NCBI RefSeq assembly: GCF_016086655.4
Contig: NC_052132.2
Location: 10,914,805 to 10,978,804 of the forward strand
Length of the DNA stretch: 64,000 nucleotides
Reading direction: 5' to 3'
Source: Lepeophtheirus salmonis
Taxonomy: Eukaryota; Arthropoda; Copepoda; Siphonostomatoida; Caligidae
Numbering within the stretch: position 1 is the first letter of the stretch; every line of letters begins with the position of its first letter. The translations under genes and the position numbers were made by a program. Positions 1-10,975 of this stretch are shown here, piece by piece. Below the pieces are notes generated by a model, which saw nothing but the letters and a program-made list of their open reading frames with translations, did not search any database and was not told the DNA's origin.

Positions 1-512
1 CAAAACCATTGTTATGATAACATCTCCATCTGATATTTAAGTTATAGTTTGCCGTCTACATTTGTGAAACATAATTAATATAATATTATTAGTGAAATAT
101 GTAAATAATCAAGTGTTAATTAAAGTATAGAAGTTTCTCATTTAAAGAGCAGAAACCTTTAATATTCGATCTTTGAAAATCGTTACATACTAGGCTGTTG
201 ATTGAAAAAAATACAATTTAATAAAATTTCTTGCTTTCGTTCTTTTCTCATGCTCGCCCAGTTGTCGAGCCATATTCATTGATACTGGGTTACCCATTGA
301 AAATAATTACTAATTCAATAATTAATTAAGGTTGATTGATTGAAATTAATTTCGATACATTAAAGCAATACAATTCTATACTTATATTATTCGGATTCAA
401 TTGTTTTGCATCCAATGGTGGCAGAAGCCTGTTTAGTCCAATCTAGTTACTAATGTTCCTATATCTAATGAGAACCATAGTATTACTTATAAGAGAAGAG
501 AAAAATAATTTA
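1..512. other. AT-rich non-coding flank
   Basis: I see no coding similarity, RNA gene or repeat structure in this stretch. It ends at the TA target site of the mariner-like element that begins at 515. Confidence 0.5.
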
Positions 513-514
513 TA

Positions 515-535
515 CAGGGTTTGGAAGCAAAACGT
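515..535 (+). repeat. Left terminal inverted repeat of element A
   Basis: A 21-bp TIR beginning with CAGGGTT, preceded by TA. It pairs with 1771-1791 at 20 of 21 positions. Tc1/mariner transposases bind and cleave such ends. Confidence 0.9.
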
Positions 536-658
536 AAACTGTTAATAAATACTAATTATAATATTAAGATAGATTTGGTTATTTTCCCGAGCATATTCCG
601 AATCTCTTGTCCTTTTTGCATAGGTAAACAATATTAAACATTTCTAAAATCTTTCATC

Positions 659-1666
659 ATGTGTGATCTTGAAACAAGAAGGTAAAGGATCTCGGACCTT
701 TTGGATGTCAAAATTGAGGTGGCAGAGTTTATAGACATTGTGAAGTGCTCCAGGAGCCTCATTTTAACAGTGCCCTTGATGAAAAACGATGGAAAAGACC
801 TCTCAAGTAAAGAAGGAAGTGGGGGACACAACTTGACAAGGGATTTTGAGTTTTTGGGGGACCTGAAGAAGAAGATCAAGGAAGACCCCACAGAATCCAT
901 GAATCGCCTCTCTAACGAGTTTGACGTTTACGAGGGGACAATCAGGAGGCCTGTGAAGGAGGACGTGGAGTTGTCCTCTTACACAAGGACCCACGTCACC
1001 TGTTGACAGACATTCAGAAGAAAAGGAGGCTGCAATGGTGCAAGAAAGTTCATGCGTCGATGAAGGAAAACGGATCCCCAATAAAAAATTTCTCTGGTGA
1101 GAAGATTTTCACCGTGGATCAGATCTTTAACCATCGAAACGACTGTTGGCTTGGGGGATCACCAGAAGAGGTCAAGGGGGTGTTCTGTATAAAACATCCC
1201 AACCAAACAATGGTCCTGTGGGTCATGGCGTCCGACGGCGCGAAAATAACTTCCTTTTTTTTAAGGCTGGGGATAAAATCGGCCAGGACGCCTTCAACAA
1301 GATGCAGAGGTTCACCATACTGCCATGGCTCAATTCCACCTACCTAAAAGACAACTATGTGTGGATCCACGATAGTTCACCTTGACACACATCGGCCAAA
1401 TGTTCTGCACCGGCAACATAACTGATTTTTGACCCAAGGACATGTGACCATCATCTTCGCCAGATTTGAACCCGTCGGACATTGCTGTGTGGGGCACATT
1501 GGGAGAGGGAGACTAACCAGACGTCTCAACGAACATGGACTCCCTCAAGACTACCAGAGTGAAGGAGTGGAACAACTTGTCGAAGAAGCACATCATCAAA
1601 GCCTGCAAGGTATTCCGCTGCCATGTGGAAGCTCTGATTGCTGCTGAGGGCGGCCATATTGAGTGA
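659..1666 (+). pseudogene. Mariner/maT-like transposase pseudogene (element A)
   Basis: Cut-and-paste DDE/D transposase, broken. The ATG at 659 opens a frame with an N-terminal helix-turn-helix (DLLDVKIEVAEFI region), interrupted by TAA at 683-685. A second helix region (about 850-990) ends in the family motif SSYTRTH. A frameshift near 1000 leads into LTDIQKKRRLQWCKK and the first catalytic block (KIFTVDQ). Another shift, in the T-run near 1255, leads to AGDKIGQDAFNKM and a QDGAPAHT-equivalent written DSSP-stop-HTSAK (stop 1383-1385). The third catalytic Asp is visible in SPDLNPSDIAVW (codon 1478-1480), so the triad is of the DDxD mariner type rather than DDE. The C-terminus EALIAAEGGHIE ends at TGA 1664-1666. 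At least two frameshifts and several stops make it non-functional. Family resemblance is from memory of arthropod mariners; the breaks are read directly. Confidence 0.88.
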
Positions 1667-1770
1667 GCATGCTCAGAAACGTCTTGTCTCAAAGTTTTGT
1701 TTAAAAAATTTCAAATGATTTATCAAAAAATAACCTTATTGACATTGCTCTAAAATCAGTCATTTAGTCC

Positions 1771-1791
1771 ACGTTTTGCTTCCGAACCCTG
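1771..1791 (-). repeat. Right terminal inverted repeat of element A
   Basis: Inverted partner of 515-535, followed by TA at 1792-1793. Confidence 0.9.
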
Positions 1792-1949
1792 TAAATTACA
1801 AAATTACAATGATTCTTAAAAAAGTATAATTTTTAAATTTGTTACAGACCATAAAGTGCGTAGGTGACTAACGATTATTAAGAAATGTAAGAAGTATTAG
1901 GGCAAGTCTTAGAATATAGCGAGTGATGAAAATCCTGTGTATAATGGAC

Positions 1950-2345
1950 ATGTAAAAAAACAAAACCGAAGATCAACATGGTAACCCTAATGATTTTGTA
2001 CTGGAGAAAATAAATTGCAATCAGCTGTAAAAAGGGAGGAAGGGGAAAGAAATAAACAAGGACATCGGAAAGAAATACTCCGATGTCGATCCCCAATTCA
2101 ACTCTGAGTACAATAAGGATTAACAATTTTAACTCCACTACAAATCCCCAGGATTATATTCTGTATTTTATGAGCACACACATATATTCCATCAAATTTT
2201 AAATATTATTAAATATATTTAAAAAAGAAAGCTCACTACTCAGGAATTAAATAATATTGGCAACTGGTATGGAAAAGAAAATTCATTCTTCAGATTACCA
2301 ATTCGAAAAAAACAGGCTAAAAAAAAAGATAGCTCATTGTTCATG
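1950..2345 (+). repeat. Repeat family R, plus-strand partial copy
   Basis: Matches the long copy at 60430-61025 in the same order. Shared landmarks are the start (ATCAACATGGTAACCCT), the purine-rich block with AGGAAGGGGAAAGAAATAAA, the ACAAGGACATCGG block, and the CTCACTACTCAGGAATTAAATAAT block near 2230. The ORF that can be opened antisense here is a by-product of the repeat, not a gene. Confidence 0.65.
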
Positions 2346-4920
2346 GATTGTTTATTAGAAACTCGGAAATATTCGAGCAGCAATATACATGGGTATATTG
2401 GGTACATCACTAATAAATATATTTTTTGCAGTAAGGAAAGATGGGACACACTTGAAAAGGTCACTTTTCTTGAGTATCAAAAATGTTATAAAATTTACAT
2501 CTCAATTGTATAATATATCTATTATTATTATTGTGAAAAAAAAACACGGCAATTTTTGTCAACGTATTTTTGACATTTGTGATAAAAACTGTTTTTGAGG
2601 CGTTACAGTAGTTGATTTTTTTGGAAATTAATTTTGTAATAATGCAAATTGTTTTTATCTAATTGATATCATTGAAAGTATTGATTCTTTTGCTATCAGT
2701 TGATATAATTTGATCAACTTTAAAAATTAACTCACTGATGAAAAGTATAGGACATTGTAAAGTATAAAGTGAACAATTGACACCATAGTTGAAATTTTCC
2801 TCACATTATTTATTCTTCTATATCATTTTACATAATTACAGTTTACATAAAGGATCTAGAAGAATTTTTTCGAGAGTAAATTTATTCAATTTGAAGTACG
2901 GATCCATCCTCTTAAATATAAATCTTATTACATCTTATTCTATTATAATATATGAAAATTTAATAATTTGACATCATGAACAGTTTATTTAACTTTTGGA
3001 ACACTTTAGGATCTATTAATATTAACTTTGTAATTATCCTCTTGTTCTCAATATTAAATATCTTCCATATTTGATAACATAGCTTTACTAGGAACTTCAT
3101 CTAATCTTGCTTAAATTTTCTCTCTGTAATTTAATGTAACAAGATTTATTTATCAAATGTGATGATGCCTTTCCTCTATGATAAACTTCATTAATATTTT
3201 ACAAATTACTTTGATTACTGGGATCGGTGTATGATAAGGCATATTTCAAAAACTATTTTTGAGGAGGGGAATAAAGGTATTTTTTTATCATTTCAACATA
3301 AAAAAATTGTTAAGAAAAAACTTGTCATCAGATAAAAATAGGTTGCATATTGAAAGCAAACTACTTAGCATTTAATAATTATATTAACAAAACTAACAAC
3401 TTAAACAAATACATACACAAGAACTAGTCACGAATAGGACCAAAGGGCGCAATGCACAAACAGCATATAATTTAAAAGAAAAAATGTTTTCAATAATGTC
3501 TGCTGATAAGCAGCATACCCTGTTTCTCTTTCATGAGTCAGAGGAAAAATACTCCATAGATTTGTACAACTTATTTAAAAGATCTACCAAATATTTAAGA
3601 GTGTTCAAAACACACTGAGAAGGTGCCCCCCCCCTTCTCTATGAATAATTAATTAATTAAAAGACAAATACATATTTTAACTAAGTAAACCTGCTACCTT
3701 GCTAAGACAAAATACAAAATTGCACATCTTCTTTTAAATTTAAATATTTTGATTCTAATATCAGGTGTAGGAAAATCAAACACTTTATTTTTCTATTGAC
3801 AGCTTTTGTAATGTATACCTTGCTTTTTATAAGTGCAGTCGGCTTATGCAAGATAGTGATTGTAAGAGAAGATTTCAAATTTCAAAAAAACCAACTTATT
3901 CGGCAGTAATGTGATTGTTTGAATTAGTATTGTGTGAGTGCATATCAAGTAGCAAATAGAAATTACACCATATTAAAGTTTTTTTCTTCAAACAAGACGA
4001 AAACTTTAGCCAGGCGACTGAAACAGTGAATAGTGTTTATGGTTCTGCCATTGAATCGCCCTATCTCAGTTAATTATTGGTTCAGTTGATTCTGTTCTAC
4101 TTTTTGTTTTGATGTCAAAGATGCACCCCGCTATGGAAGGTTATTTTCGAAAATGTAGATACAATAATAATTAAAATTGCCAAGTCCAACTGTCATGTTA
4201 GCACTGCCTTGATTGTCAAGGAGATAAACATTTTAAAATAAAAAAATCCATCAAAAGTAATTTTTTTTTAAAGTCTTATTATATAAACCATGAAATTTTG
4301 CTTAAATTTATGTTCTATCCAGGTTTTCTAATCAGAGATAGCTGTAATTAGATATCTTAAAAAGATCAATTTCTATACTATGAAATATATCTTCGAAGAT
4401 AATCTATCTAAAAAAATAATACCTGAAAAGGGCTTTTTAAATGCCAAAAAAAGAAAAATCAGTACCTTATTAATTACATAGTACTAAATCATCCAATCCC
4501 ATGGATATTTAAATAAAAAAAATAAAAGATAGAATCACTATAATATGAAAATAGAGATAAAATAAAAGTTTCAAATATGATTTGGTATAAAAAATAAATA
4601 AAGAGACAATTTTTTATGTCTAATGTCGCTGATTGAACATTATCGGAGGGATAAAGTGAAATATCTTTTTTTACACTCAATATATAATTTATGTGCAATA
4701 TAAATAACTTGCTTACGATTATGCAAGTCTAGAATGCATCTAGAAATTTATAGAAGATTTTTTTTTATATTTGGTATGTCAACATAAAAAAACCTGTAAC
4801 AATAATAAAGAAAGGGGTAAATCCATATGAAATTTTTTATTTTATATACATATATCAGATATTTGCAGAAAAATTGGAAATATATTCTATAAAAATTATA
4901 ATATTTATAGCATGATCATT
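2346..4920. other. AT-rich stretch without a recognisable gene
   Basis: I find no protein similarity in any frame. A short C-run sits near 3627. Short open frames near 2.4, 2.8 and 4.5 kb have AT-rich, low-complexity translations (runs of I, Y, F, K) and are not credible genes. Confidence 0.45.
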
Positions 4921-4924
4921 TATT

Positions 4925-5120
4925 GGTCATATCTAATGAACTAGTTTTACCAGTGATCTTGTCTAATTTGGTGTAACCTCCTCAAGCCTCAATACCCTTC
5001 ACGATTCTTGGCCTGAATCGTGCTACAGCCTTGTAACATGTTCAGTCGGAGGATACAAATACAATTTTGAGAGGAATAATTTTAGCTAGCTTTTCTGTTG
5101 ACGGGTCACATGAAATAGTA
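4925..5120 (-). pseudogene. Tc1/mariner transposase C-terminal remnant
   Basis: Reading the minus strand gives a C-terminal transposase tail of the form CYKAVARFRPRIVKGIEA, a stop, then GGYTK. This fits the usual mariner/Tc1 ending (C-x-x-F-R-P-R-I-x-x-x-I-E-A-x-G-G-Y). Upstream, toward 5120, the frame continues weakly with scattered stops. No catalytic residues and no TIRs were found, so only the last ~60 codons survive. It lies about 600 bp from the retrotransposon relic that starts at 5707 and has no visible relation to it. Confidence 0.5.
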
Positions 5121-5706
5121 GTAGTTAAGCAAATACGTCGAAATAAGGGAATACTGAATTTGGCACACGTTTATGATGAAAAAAGGTTTTATTGGCACCA
5201 TTAGAATGAATAATAAAAATATATTGTCCTTAAATTACTCATAATAATTATTTTTGAAAAAATGGGAATTGGCAAGCAACAAAAAAGACAAAAAACTAAT
5301 GAGATTTTTTATGCGAAAAATCTATTCTGACAAAAATGAACTAATAAAGATCAGGGTAAAATAAAATTTTAACTAGAAAAAAAATATTTATTTGAATATG
5401 TAAATTTACATAGAATCAAATAAAGAGAACATTTCTGCGTCAAATAAAAATTTCCAGGACTTAGAGTGGGAATTGTTTGATAAAATAATTTTATAATACC
5501 CACTAATACAGCTCAAATACTAAAGGAGTTTTAATAGATTTTTAATAAAAATATTTAATATAGGAAATCATTTTTAATAATAAACATACGATTACTTTGC
5601 AATTACATTTTATATTTCAGATATTTACAACTTATTATTTCACTAGTGTTTGAAGTTCAAAGTTATTTACAAAGTATGTAATTCTGTTTAAAATTTTTTA
5701 ATTCAA

Positions 5707-5992
5707 TATGGGGTAACGAGGGGAACAAGCCTACTTTCATCAACTTGAAAGCCAGTTCAACCATCGACATCCCAATTGTGAATCAACATGCCTTGAATAA
5801 GTTCAAGATAACAGGGTGGTATGTAGATCTTAGACCATCAATGTCTGACCATAGATATATAGTTTTTGGATTTGGCAAATACATGCCAATCGTGGAGTAA
5901 TCAAGAGTTTTTAGAAAAGCTAACTGGGACATTTTCAAGTCCCACACAGAATTATCATCATTACCAGTTATGGGGTCAAACCCAAATGGTAT
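5707..5992 (+). pseudogene. LINE endonuclease domain, C-terminal end
   Basis: The frame reads NKPTFINLKASSTIDIPIVN, then a GWYVDLRPSMSDHRYI block. The T-F-x-N/S-x-I-D-I strand and the S-D-H triad (codons near 5845-5853) are hallmarks of the APE-type endonuclease that nicks target DNA for target-primed reverse transcription. A stop (TAA near 5898) follows, and the frame then runs into RKANWDIFKS, which normally begins the linker. Everything N-terminal to this, including the catalytic Glu and first Asp motifs, is absent. Confidence 0.75.
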
Positions 5993-7540
5993 TGATGATT
6001 GTGCTTAATGAGACTATCAACATGGCATTAGATATTGGGTGCCCAAAAAGAAAAACTAACAAAGCAAAATCAATTCACTGGTGGACCAAACATCTTGCCA
6101 GCCTAAGGTATAAACTCAACAAACTAGAACCAAAGCGTCATCGTAGCTCCCACAGAGATGAATACCTTATTGCAAAGAATGCTTATTATTCAGCGCTTAG
6201 ACAAGAGCAGAGATAATCATGTAGGAGTTTCTGCAGTAAAGTGGAAGGTCCAAAAGATATTACTCAACTTATAAGATTTCAAAAAACGACGTACAACTCT
6301 ATTTGTCTTCTTAAAACTGATAAGGGCTATGCGCAATCACATACCGTATCACTAAAAATACTCATGGAAACTCATTTCCCACAATGTAGACTCAGTACGT
6401 CTTCTTGAACATCCATGCAATTAAATGATTTTAACATAGACTTCTTTGATAGCTACAAGGACAGGAAATCCTTTAACTCATTTGACTCATACAAAAGCTC
6501 GCTACCTGATGAACTGAACCCAATTGTACTGCAACAACTTGGGAATATCATAATCGCCTATATCTCAGAACTTTATAAAGTCAACCTCATCACTGGTTAT
6601 ACACCAAGATGCTGGAGAGAAGTGAAAGTAACTTTTTTTGCCAAAACCAGGTAAAAAGATTACAGCCTGGCCAAATCCTTCAGACCGATAACTCTTTCCA
6701 ACTTTATGCTTAAAGGACTTGAGCGGATTTTACACTGGGAAGTTGAAGAAGTCATTCCAACACTCCACTCACAGCATGCCTATACAAGGGGCTTATCAAC
6801 TGAGACAGCCCCTTCACAAGTGACCGATATCATAGAAAAATCCATCTATCAACAACAATGCACACTTGTCAGTTTTGATTGCACGGGTGCATTTGATTAT
6901 ATACAATTTCATTCAGCTGATGCAACAATGAAAAAACTCGGTATTCCAGAGTGAATCAAATCCTGGTATAAAAACTTACTAAGTACATGTATGGCCACAT
7001 CCAGGCTTATAGGCGAAGACCTTGTGTCAATCCAACATGTGGGAGCCCACAAGGGGACGCTCTATCGCCGGTCGTTTGGAGTATGATTATGGATAGCTTA
7101 CTTAATAAATTTAAAAAAGGAGTAATCAAGGTTGTTGGCTATGCAGATGACATCCTCTTTTTAATTAATGGAAGACATCCCCACACCCTTGTCAATGCAA
7201 TGCAAATTGCAATCAATACTGTAATTGAATGGGGAAAAGAAAATGGTCTTACCTTTAACCCATCAAAATCAACAAATACTTTGCATAGTTAGAAATGGAT
7301 GGCAAAGTGATGGTATATGCCACACTTATGAAGTACCCTGGTGTTACTTTTGATAAAGGACTCACCTGGACAGAGTATTTGAAAAATAAAGCGTACAAGT
7401 GCTCTCGGATATGGAATATGGCCAAGACAATCATAAGACAAAAATGGGGGGTTGACCTCAGACAAAGTTCTCTAGTTGTATAAAGCTATGATCCGACTTG
7501 TTATCTCCTATGGTTATCTAGTAGGGGGCATGCATTCACT
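5866..7540 (+). pseudogene. LINE reverse transcriptase ORF, frameshifted
   Basis: The pieces occur in order. A linker (ETINMALDIGCPKRK; HWWTKHLASLRYKLNKLEP) spans about 5990-6215. A VEGPKDITQLIRFQKTTY block with an HFPQC end follows. RT motif 1-2 lies near 6500-6700 (SLPDELNPIVLQQLG; SFRPITLSNFMLKGLERIL). The helper motif QHAYTRGLSTETAPSQV is near 6770. The first catalytic Asp is in SFDCTGAFDYIQ (Asp codon 6877-6879). CGSPQGDALSPVVW begins at 7038 (its GSPQ part at 7041), and the YADD box lies at 7140-7151. A thumb region (MKYPGVTFDKGLTWTEYL) runs to about 7470, followed by YKAMIRLVISYGY in another frame. Stops and shifts occur near 6216, 6405, 6652, 6952, 7290 and 7480. All three catalytic motifs are still legible, so this is a fairly young relic, but it cannot encode an enzyme. 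Confidence 0.85.
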
Positions 7541-7560
7541 ACAAAGAAAAAAAAAAAAAT

Positions 7561-8405
7561 TAGAACAAAATTTTAATGTAAACTAGGTTTTAGAATCTGC
7601 TGTAGTATCACAAATACCCCGTTGTGTGGTCGTATTCGTTGCCTTATATTTGTACAATTTTATTTATGTATTTATGGTAAGCAGTAATAAAAATTGAACT
7701 AAGAAATATTAATTTAATGTAGATAGATCAAAATAGTGGAATTTTTGTTTTAAAACCATGTATATTCAATATAAATGAATGTGAAAAAAGAAAAAGAAAA
7801 AAAAAAACATTAGTTGTTTCATGTTCATGTTATTTCATATACATACCCATATACAAGTGTGTCAAGTACCAATTTGTCGTGAAACAAATATTTACTTTAT
7901 ATTATGAAGCTTGAAAATTCCATTCTTTCATGATGAATACTAGTGTTTTCCAATTTTTACAATACATTGATCTATAACATTCATTTTAGCAATCTGAATT
8001 TCCCTGTTTTTAAATATTTATTATGAAATAGACTTATAGAATGATATATAAACAATATTACTAATATCGTTAGTACTTTAGTTATGACAATTTGCCCATT
8101 AACCTTCGAAGTATACAAAAATTTTTCAATCTCCAAATTAAAGTTTTTCTAGAGATTGACTTTTGAATTACCGAGATACATTAATTTTTATGATTCTTTA
8201 TAATTGTTGCGATATTAATACCCACAGGCCCATTTATAATTTCACTACTTAGTGTACTGAGATATATCATTTATATTCTTTGGAAAACGAAGTTATAATA
8301 ATCTTAATACATTTGCACGCCAGTCCCACTCCACATCATCCACTCATTCTCTCCCTTCATGTACTTCTCCCCGTCCATTAAATCTAAATGAACTGAACTA
8401 GTATA
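7561..8405. other. AT-rich non-coding stretch
   Basis: Nothing recognisable on either strand between the LINE relic and the TIR at 8406. Confidence 0.45.
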
Positions 8406-9025
8406 CATTCCTTTCCAAAAGTTTAGGACCACCTGGGTTATTTTCTTTTTTTAGCAAAAAAGAAATGTATTTCAGAAATGAAACAAAATAGGACTGGTTT
8501 AGTCCAACAACAGGAAATAGTGCTTACGCTTACTATGCACCCTTTTCACATCAACCTAGAAGGATTTTTTTGTGGGAGATCTTAAAACAGTCAACTTGAC
8601 CATGACGGCATCTATCGTGGACGTTTTCCTTGGGCATCGTGTTCTTTTTTTGTCTGTATACTTCCCAATTTTTACAAAATTACTGATGACAGTGTGAACA
8701 ACTATCTTGCTGCAGTACATCTTTGTGGTAATTTTGCACTCATAATAACTTCTTCCTGTAACTTCACTATTTTAGTGATTTAACCATAATAAAAGGTAGC
8801 GTTATGGCAATTTTTGGAAGTATGCCAATTACATCTAATGTTAATCACAACCTTATCCTGAAAGCGACATGAAGCAACAGGTTGATAAACACACATTCCA
8901 GAACTAGTGCAACGTTACACGTACCATACTTGTATAATATCCGTTCATACGCTTAAAAAACCCTTTAAGTATTGAATTAAATGAATTATCAGAGGTGGTT
9001 TTAAAATCTTGTAAATCTTTATAAT
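8406..9025 (-). mobile_element. Gutted Tc1-like element with degenerate TIRs
   Basis: The left end reads cattcctttccaaaagttta then ggaccacctggg, after TA at 8404-8405. The right end, reverse-complemented from about 9025, gives caagattttaaaaccacct and aligns imperfectly. Between them only the N-terminal part of a transposase can be read, on the minus strand, and the catalytic core has been deleted. At ~620 bp it is about half a normal element. The right boundary is approximate. Confidence 0.6.
8590..8800 (-). pseudogene. Tc1 transposase N-terminal DNA-binding remnant
   Basis: The minus strand reads VHTVISNFVKIGKYTDKKRT followed by RCPRKTSTIDAVMVKLTV. This is the second helix of the Tc1 paired-like domain (x-V-x-x-V-I-x-x-F-x-x-x-G), then the GRPRKT-type AT-hook/linker and the start of the second helix-turn-helix. 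After LRSPTKKS the coding sequence ends abruptly and non-coding sequence leads straight to the TIR at 8406. The deletion therefore removed all catalytic residues. The DNA-binding half is the part that recognises TIRs. Confidence 0.65.
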
Positions 9026-9064
9026 AATAGATATTTACATATCTAGTAAAAACATTTCAATTAC

Positions 9065-9084
9065 AAAAAAAAAAAAAAAAAAAA
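9065..9084 (+). repeat. Poly(A) tract, 20 bp
   Basis: An uninterrupted run of about 20 A. No retrotransposon is recognisable upstream, so it may be the tail of an unidentified retroposed sequence or simple slippage. Confidence 0.7.
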
Positions 9085-9660
9085 TGTTTCTACGAGTTTT
9101 GGATTCAATCATTACTCGAAAATAACTTGAATTTTTCTAAAGCCAATTATTATTTTTAATTTACTCGTTCTTGCAAGAAATATTATTTAAAATAACAACA
9201 CTAAACTCGTACTGGAGTGATCAAAACTAAAAAAAAACAAGTATCGATTAATCTCATCTCCAGTTGTTTCTTCATTTTTATCGAATAATTCTTAGTATAT
9301 TTTGCTGTCGTATTTTTGGAAGGATATTTTTTCTTTTAGCTAATTGGTTTATAGTTTTTTGTATTTGACGCAGTTGAATGTCGATTAATTAAATTATTTA
9401 ATTCAGTTAATGTATTCTTTATTGCTATTGAATTGCTGCAGTTTTGTAAAAATATTTTTCTATTGTGCAAAGGAATATTTAAAAAGTTACATACGTCATT
9501 CCATTAGTAATTGACTGTCTTATTATACGGTGGTTCTACTAACTAAATTGTTTCATTTAGATTGTATCAATTTACTCGAACTCAATAAAACTCAATTCTC
9601 AAAAAATCAAACTAAACTTGACTCAATATTCAATCAATCGAACTCGAAAGTTATAATTGA
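9085..9660. other. AT-rich non-coding stretch
   Basis: Short recurrences of ACTCGAACTCAA / ACTCAATTCTC between 9570 and 9650. No coding similarity. Confidence 0.4.
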
Positions 9661-9786
9661 ACTTTACAACACACTTTGAGCTCCTGGTACAGCTGTGAAT
9701 GCACAGGTTGGACGTTATTTGTTGTTTACTAGTTTGGTGTCAGTTAAAAAATTGCCATCGATGACCTATGTTTTATTGCTTATTCG

Positions 9787-10026
9787 TTGAAAAGGCACGT
9801 TGCGATTCGCCCAGGACAAGACACAATTGTCTTTGCAAACTTCTTGAACCTGGATAGGTACTTTATCCAGAGAGTCAGGAAGGAACTTGAAGAGTCTGGA
9901 GGTCAACAAAACTCTGCTCCACCCCACATTGTAAAGCAAATGTTGGCCAGGTTGTCTAAGTTATTTATTTACGTTGTGGGACTCAGGACCAGGAATTCTG
10001 GAGTCTGTCAAAGGAGACTGTTATAA
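9787..10026 (+). pseudogene. Mariner-like transposase N-terminal HTH remnant
   Basis: The reading begins MKRHVAIRPGQDTIVFANFL then NLDRYFIQRVRKELEESGG. This is a first helix-turn-helix of the lineage whose intact members have an I-x-A-G-x-x-x-x-x-I-A-x-F-L-N-V-x-x-x-x-V-x-x-V-R-K-E-L pattern. After about 45 residues the similarity fades (QQNSAPPHIVKQM resembles the following linker) and the frame ends at 10026. The core and C-terminus are absent. The downstream half of a related transposase is found far away at 52690-53357, so this copy is an independent fragment. No TIRs were identified. Confidence 0.6.
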
Positions 10027-10430
10027 AGATTCCCGTTTCTGAAATATAATTGAGACTGTTATGTACGCCAAAAGGGATTATATTGATTAAGTGTTATAAT
10101 TTTTCTATTTATGTTTCATTTGCAATTGGTTTTTATGCAAATGGGATGATTTGTTTAGGAGAAAAACAATTTAAAAAAACAAACCTTGTTTTGTTTTTTG
10201 TGAATCAGTTTGTACATTTATATCTAAGTACAATATAACAGTAAGAAAATTTGATTTATTAAATTGATTGAAAACGTATATTTTATTTTATTGCACGAAA
10301 TAATGATTATTGGAATAAAATATATATCAATAGAGCTAAGATTGTATACATGTCTAATTTAATGTATGAAAACGTGTCACTGGATGAACAGTATACAGTA
10401 CTCCATGATATGTATCATAAACATACATAA

Positions 10431-10480
10431 ATATTAGAAATAACAATGTTGTCGTATTTATAAGGCGTGAGCAGATAGAA
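10431..10480 (+). repeat. Upstream member of a direct repeat flanking the MITE
   Basis: AGAAATAACAATGTTGTCGT and the following GGCGTGAGCAGATA resemble AAGAAATAATAATGTAGTCG and GGCGTGTGCATATA at 10921-10975 (about three quarters identical by eye). The MITE at 10511-10877 lies between the two. Confidence 0.45.
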
Positions 10481-10510
10481 TCCCACATGTATACAAAGGG
10501 TCACTATATA

Positions 10511-10877
10511 CGAGAGTTGTCTGAAAAGTTTCCTACCTCAACGTGAAGATGACAGCACTCTTAAATAAAAGATAGTCACATTTATCTATTGAAAATTACT
10601 CACCGAAGTAACAAAAGTGAAGTTACAGAGGGTAAGGGTTACAGAGATGGGAACATCATTAGGAGAAGTTTGTAGAGTTACAATAGTTGAAAAATAAAAT
10701 ATAAATTCAGAATTGTTTTCACAAAAACACTATCATTAACTTACTCAAATTACTGTTACATGAGAGAAACTTTGGTGAGTAACTTTCACAGATGATGGTA
10801 GATAGATGTGATTTGCTTTTACTTGCAAGTCCCGTTCTTCTTCAATTTGAGGTCAGAAACTTTTCAGTCCACCCTTG
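10511..10877. mobile_element. Mariner-type MITE with extended inverted repeats
   Basis: The left terminus after TA (10509-10510) is cgagagttgtctgaaaagtt then tcctacctca. The right terminus reverse-complemented is caagggtggactgaaaagtt then tctgacctca. The shared core CTGAAAAGTTTC..ACCTCAA is typical of mariner-type TIRs. Inverted similarity continues inward: CACATTTATCTATTG...TTACTCACCGAAGT pairs with CACATCTATCTACCA...TTACTCACCAAAGT from the other arm. Each arm is therefore about 110-120 bp and the ~367-bp element could fold into a long hairpin. It has no coding capacity. The right TA target is mutated to TG. Confidence 0.7.
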
Positions 10878-10918
10878 TGTTGTGGTGCTCCCTGATGTAA
10901 ATCATATAAATATTTTTA

Positions 10919-10975
10919 TGTAAGAAATAATAATGTAGTCGTAATAATGAAATATTGTAGGCGTGTGCATATAAC
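10919..10975 (+). repeat. Downstream member of a direct repeat flanking the MITE
   Basis: Partner of 10431-10480. Confidence 0.45.

Larger units (their letters stand above)
515..1791 (+). mobile_element. Mariner-like element A, end to end (1277 bp) with TIRs and TA target sites
   Basis: The left end (515-535) reads cagggtttggaagcaaaacg followed by t. The right end (1771-1791) is its reverse complement with one mismatch in 21 bp. A TA dinucleotide abuts each end (513-514 and 1792-1793), the target duplication expected of Tc1/mariner insertion. The length is normal for a complete element of this superfamily, and a transposase pseudogene fills the interior. This is the only element in the window for which both ends and both target sites are clear. 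Because its reading frame is broken, it is an inactive but structurally complete copy. Confidence 0.9.
5707..7560 (+). mobile_element. Non-LTR retrotransposon relic (Jockey/R1-like), truncated at both ends
   Basis: A plus-strand LINE fragment carries the end of an AP-type endonuclease, the linker and most of the reverse transcriptase domain in the canonical order. The 5' part of the endonuclease is missing. The 3' end stops at an A-rich run (about 7546-7558), soon after the post-RT thumb sequence. Whether this A-run is the genuine tail or a later break cannot be told. I saw no target-site duplication. Clade placement (Jockey/R1 group) is an inference from the style of the RT motifs. Confidence 0.8.
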
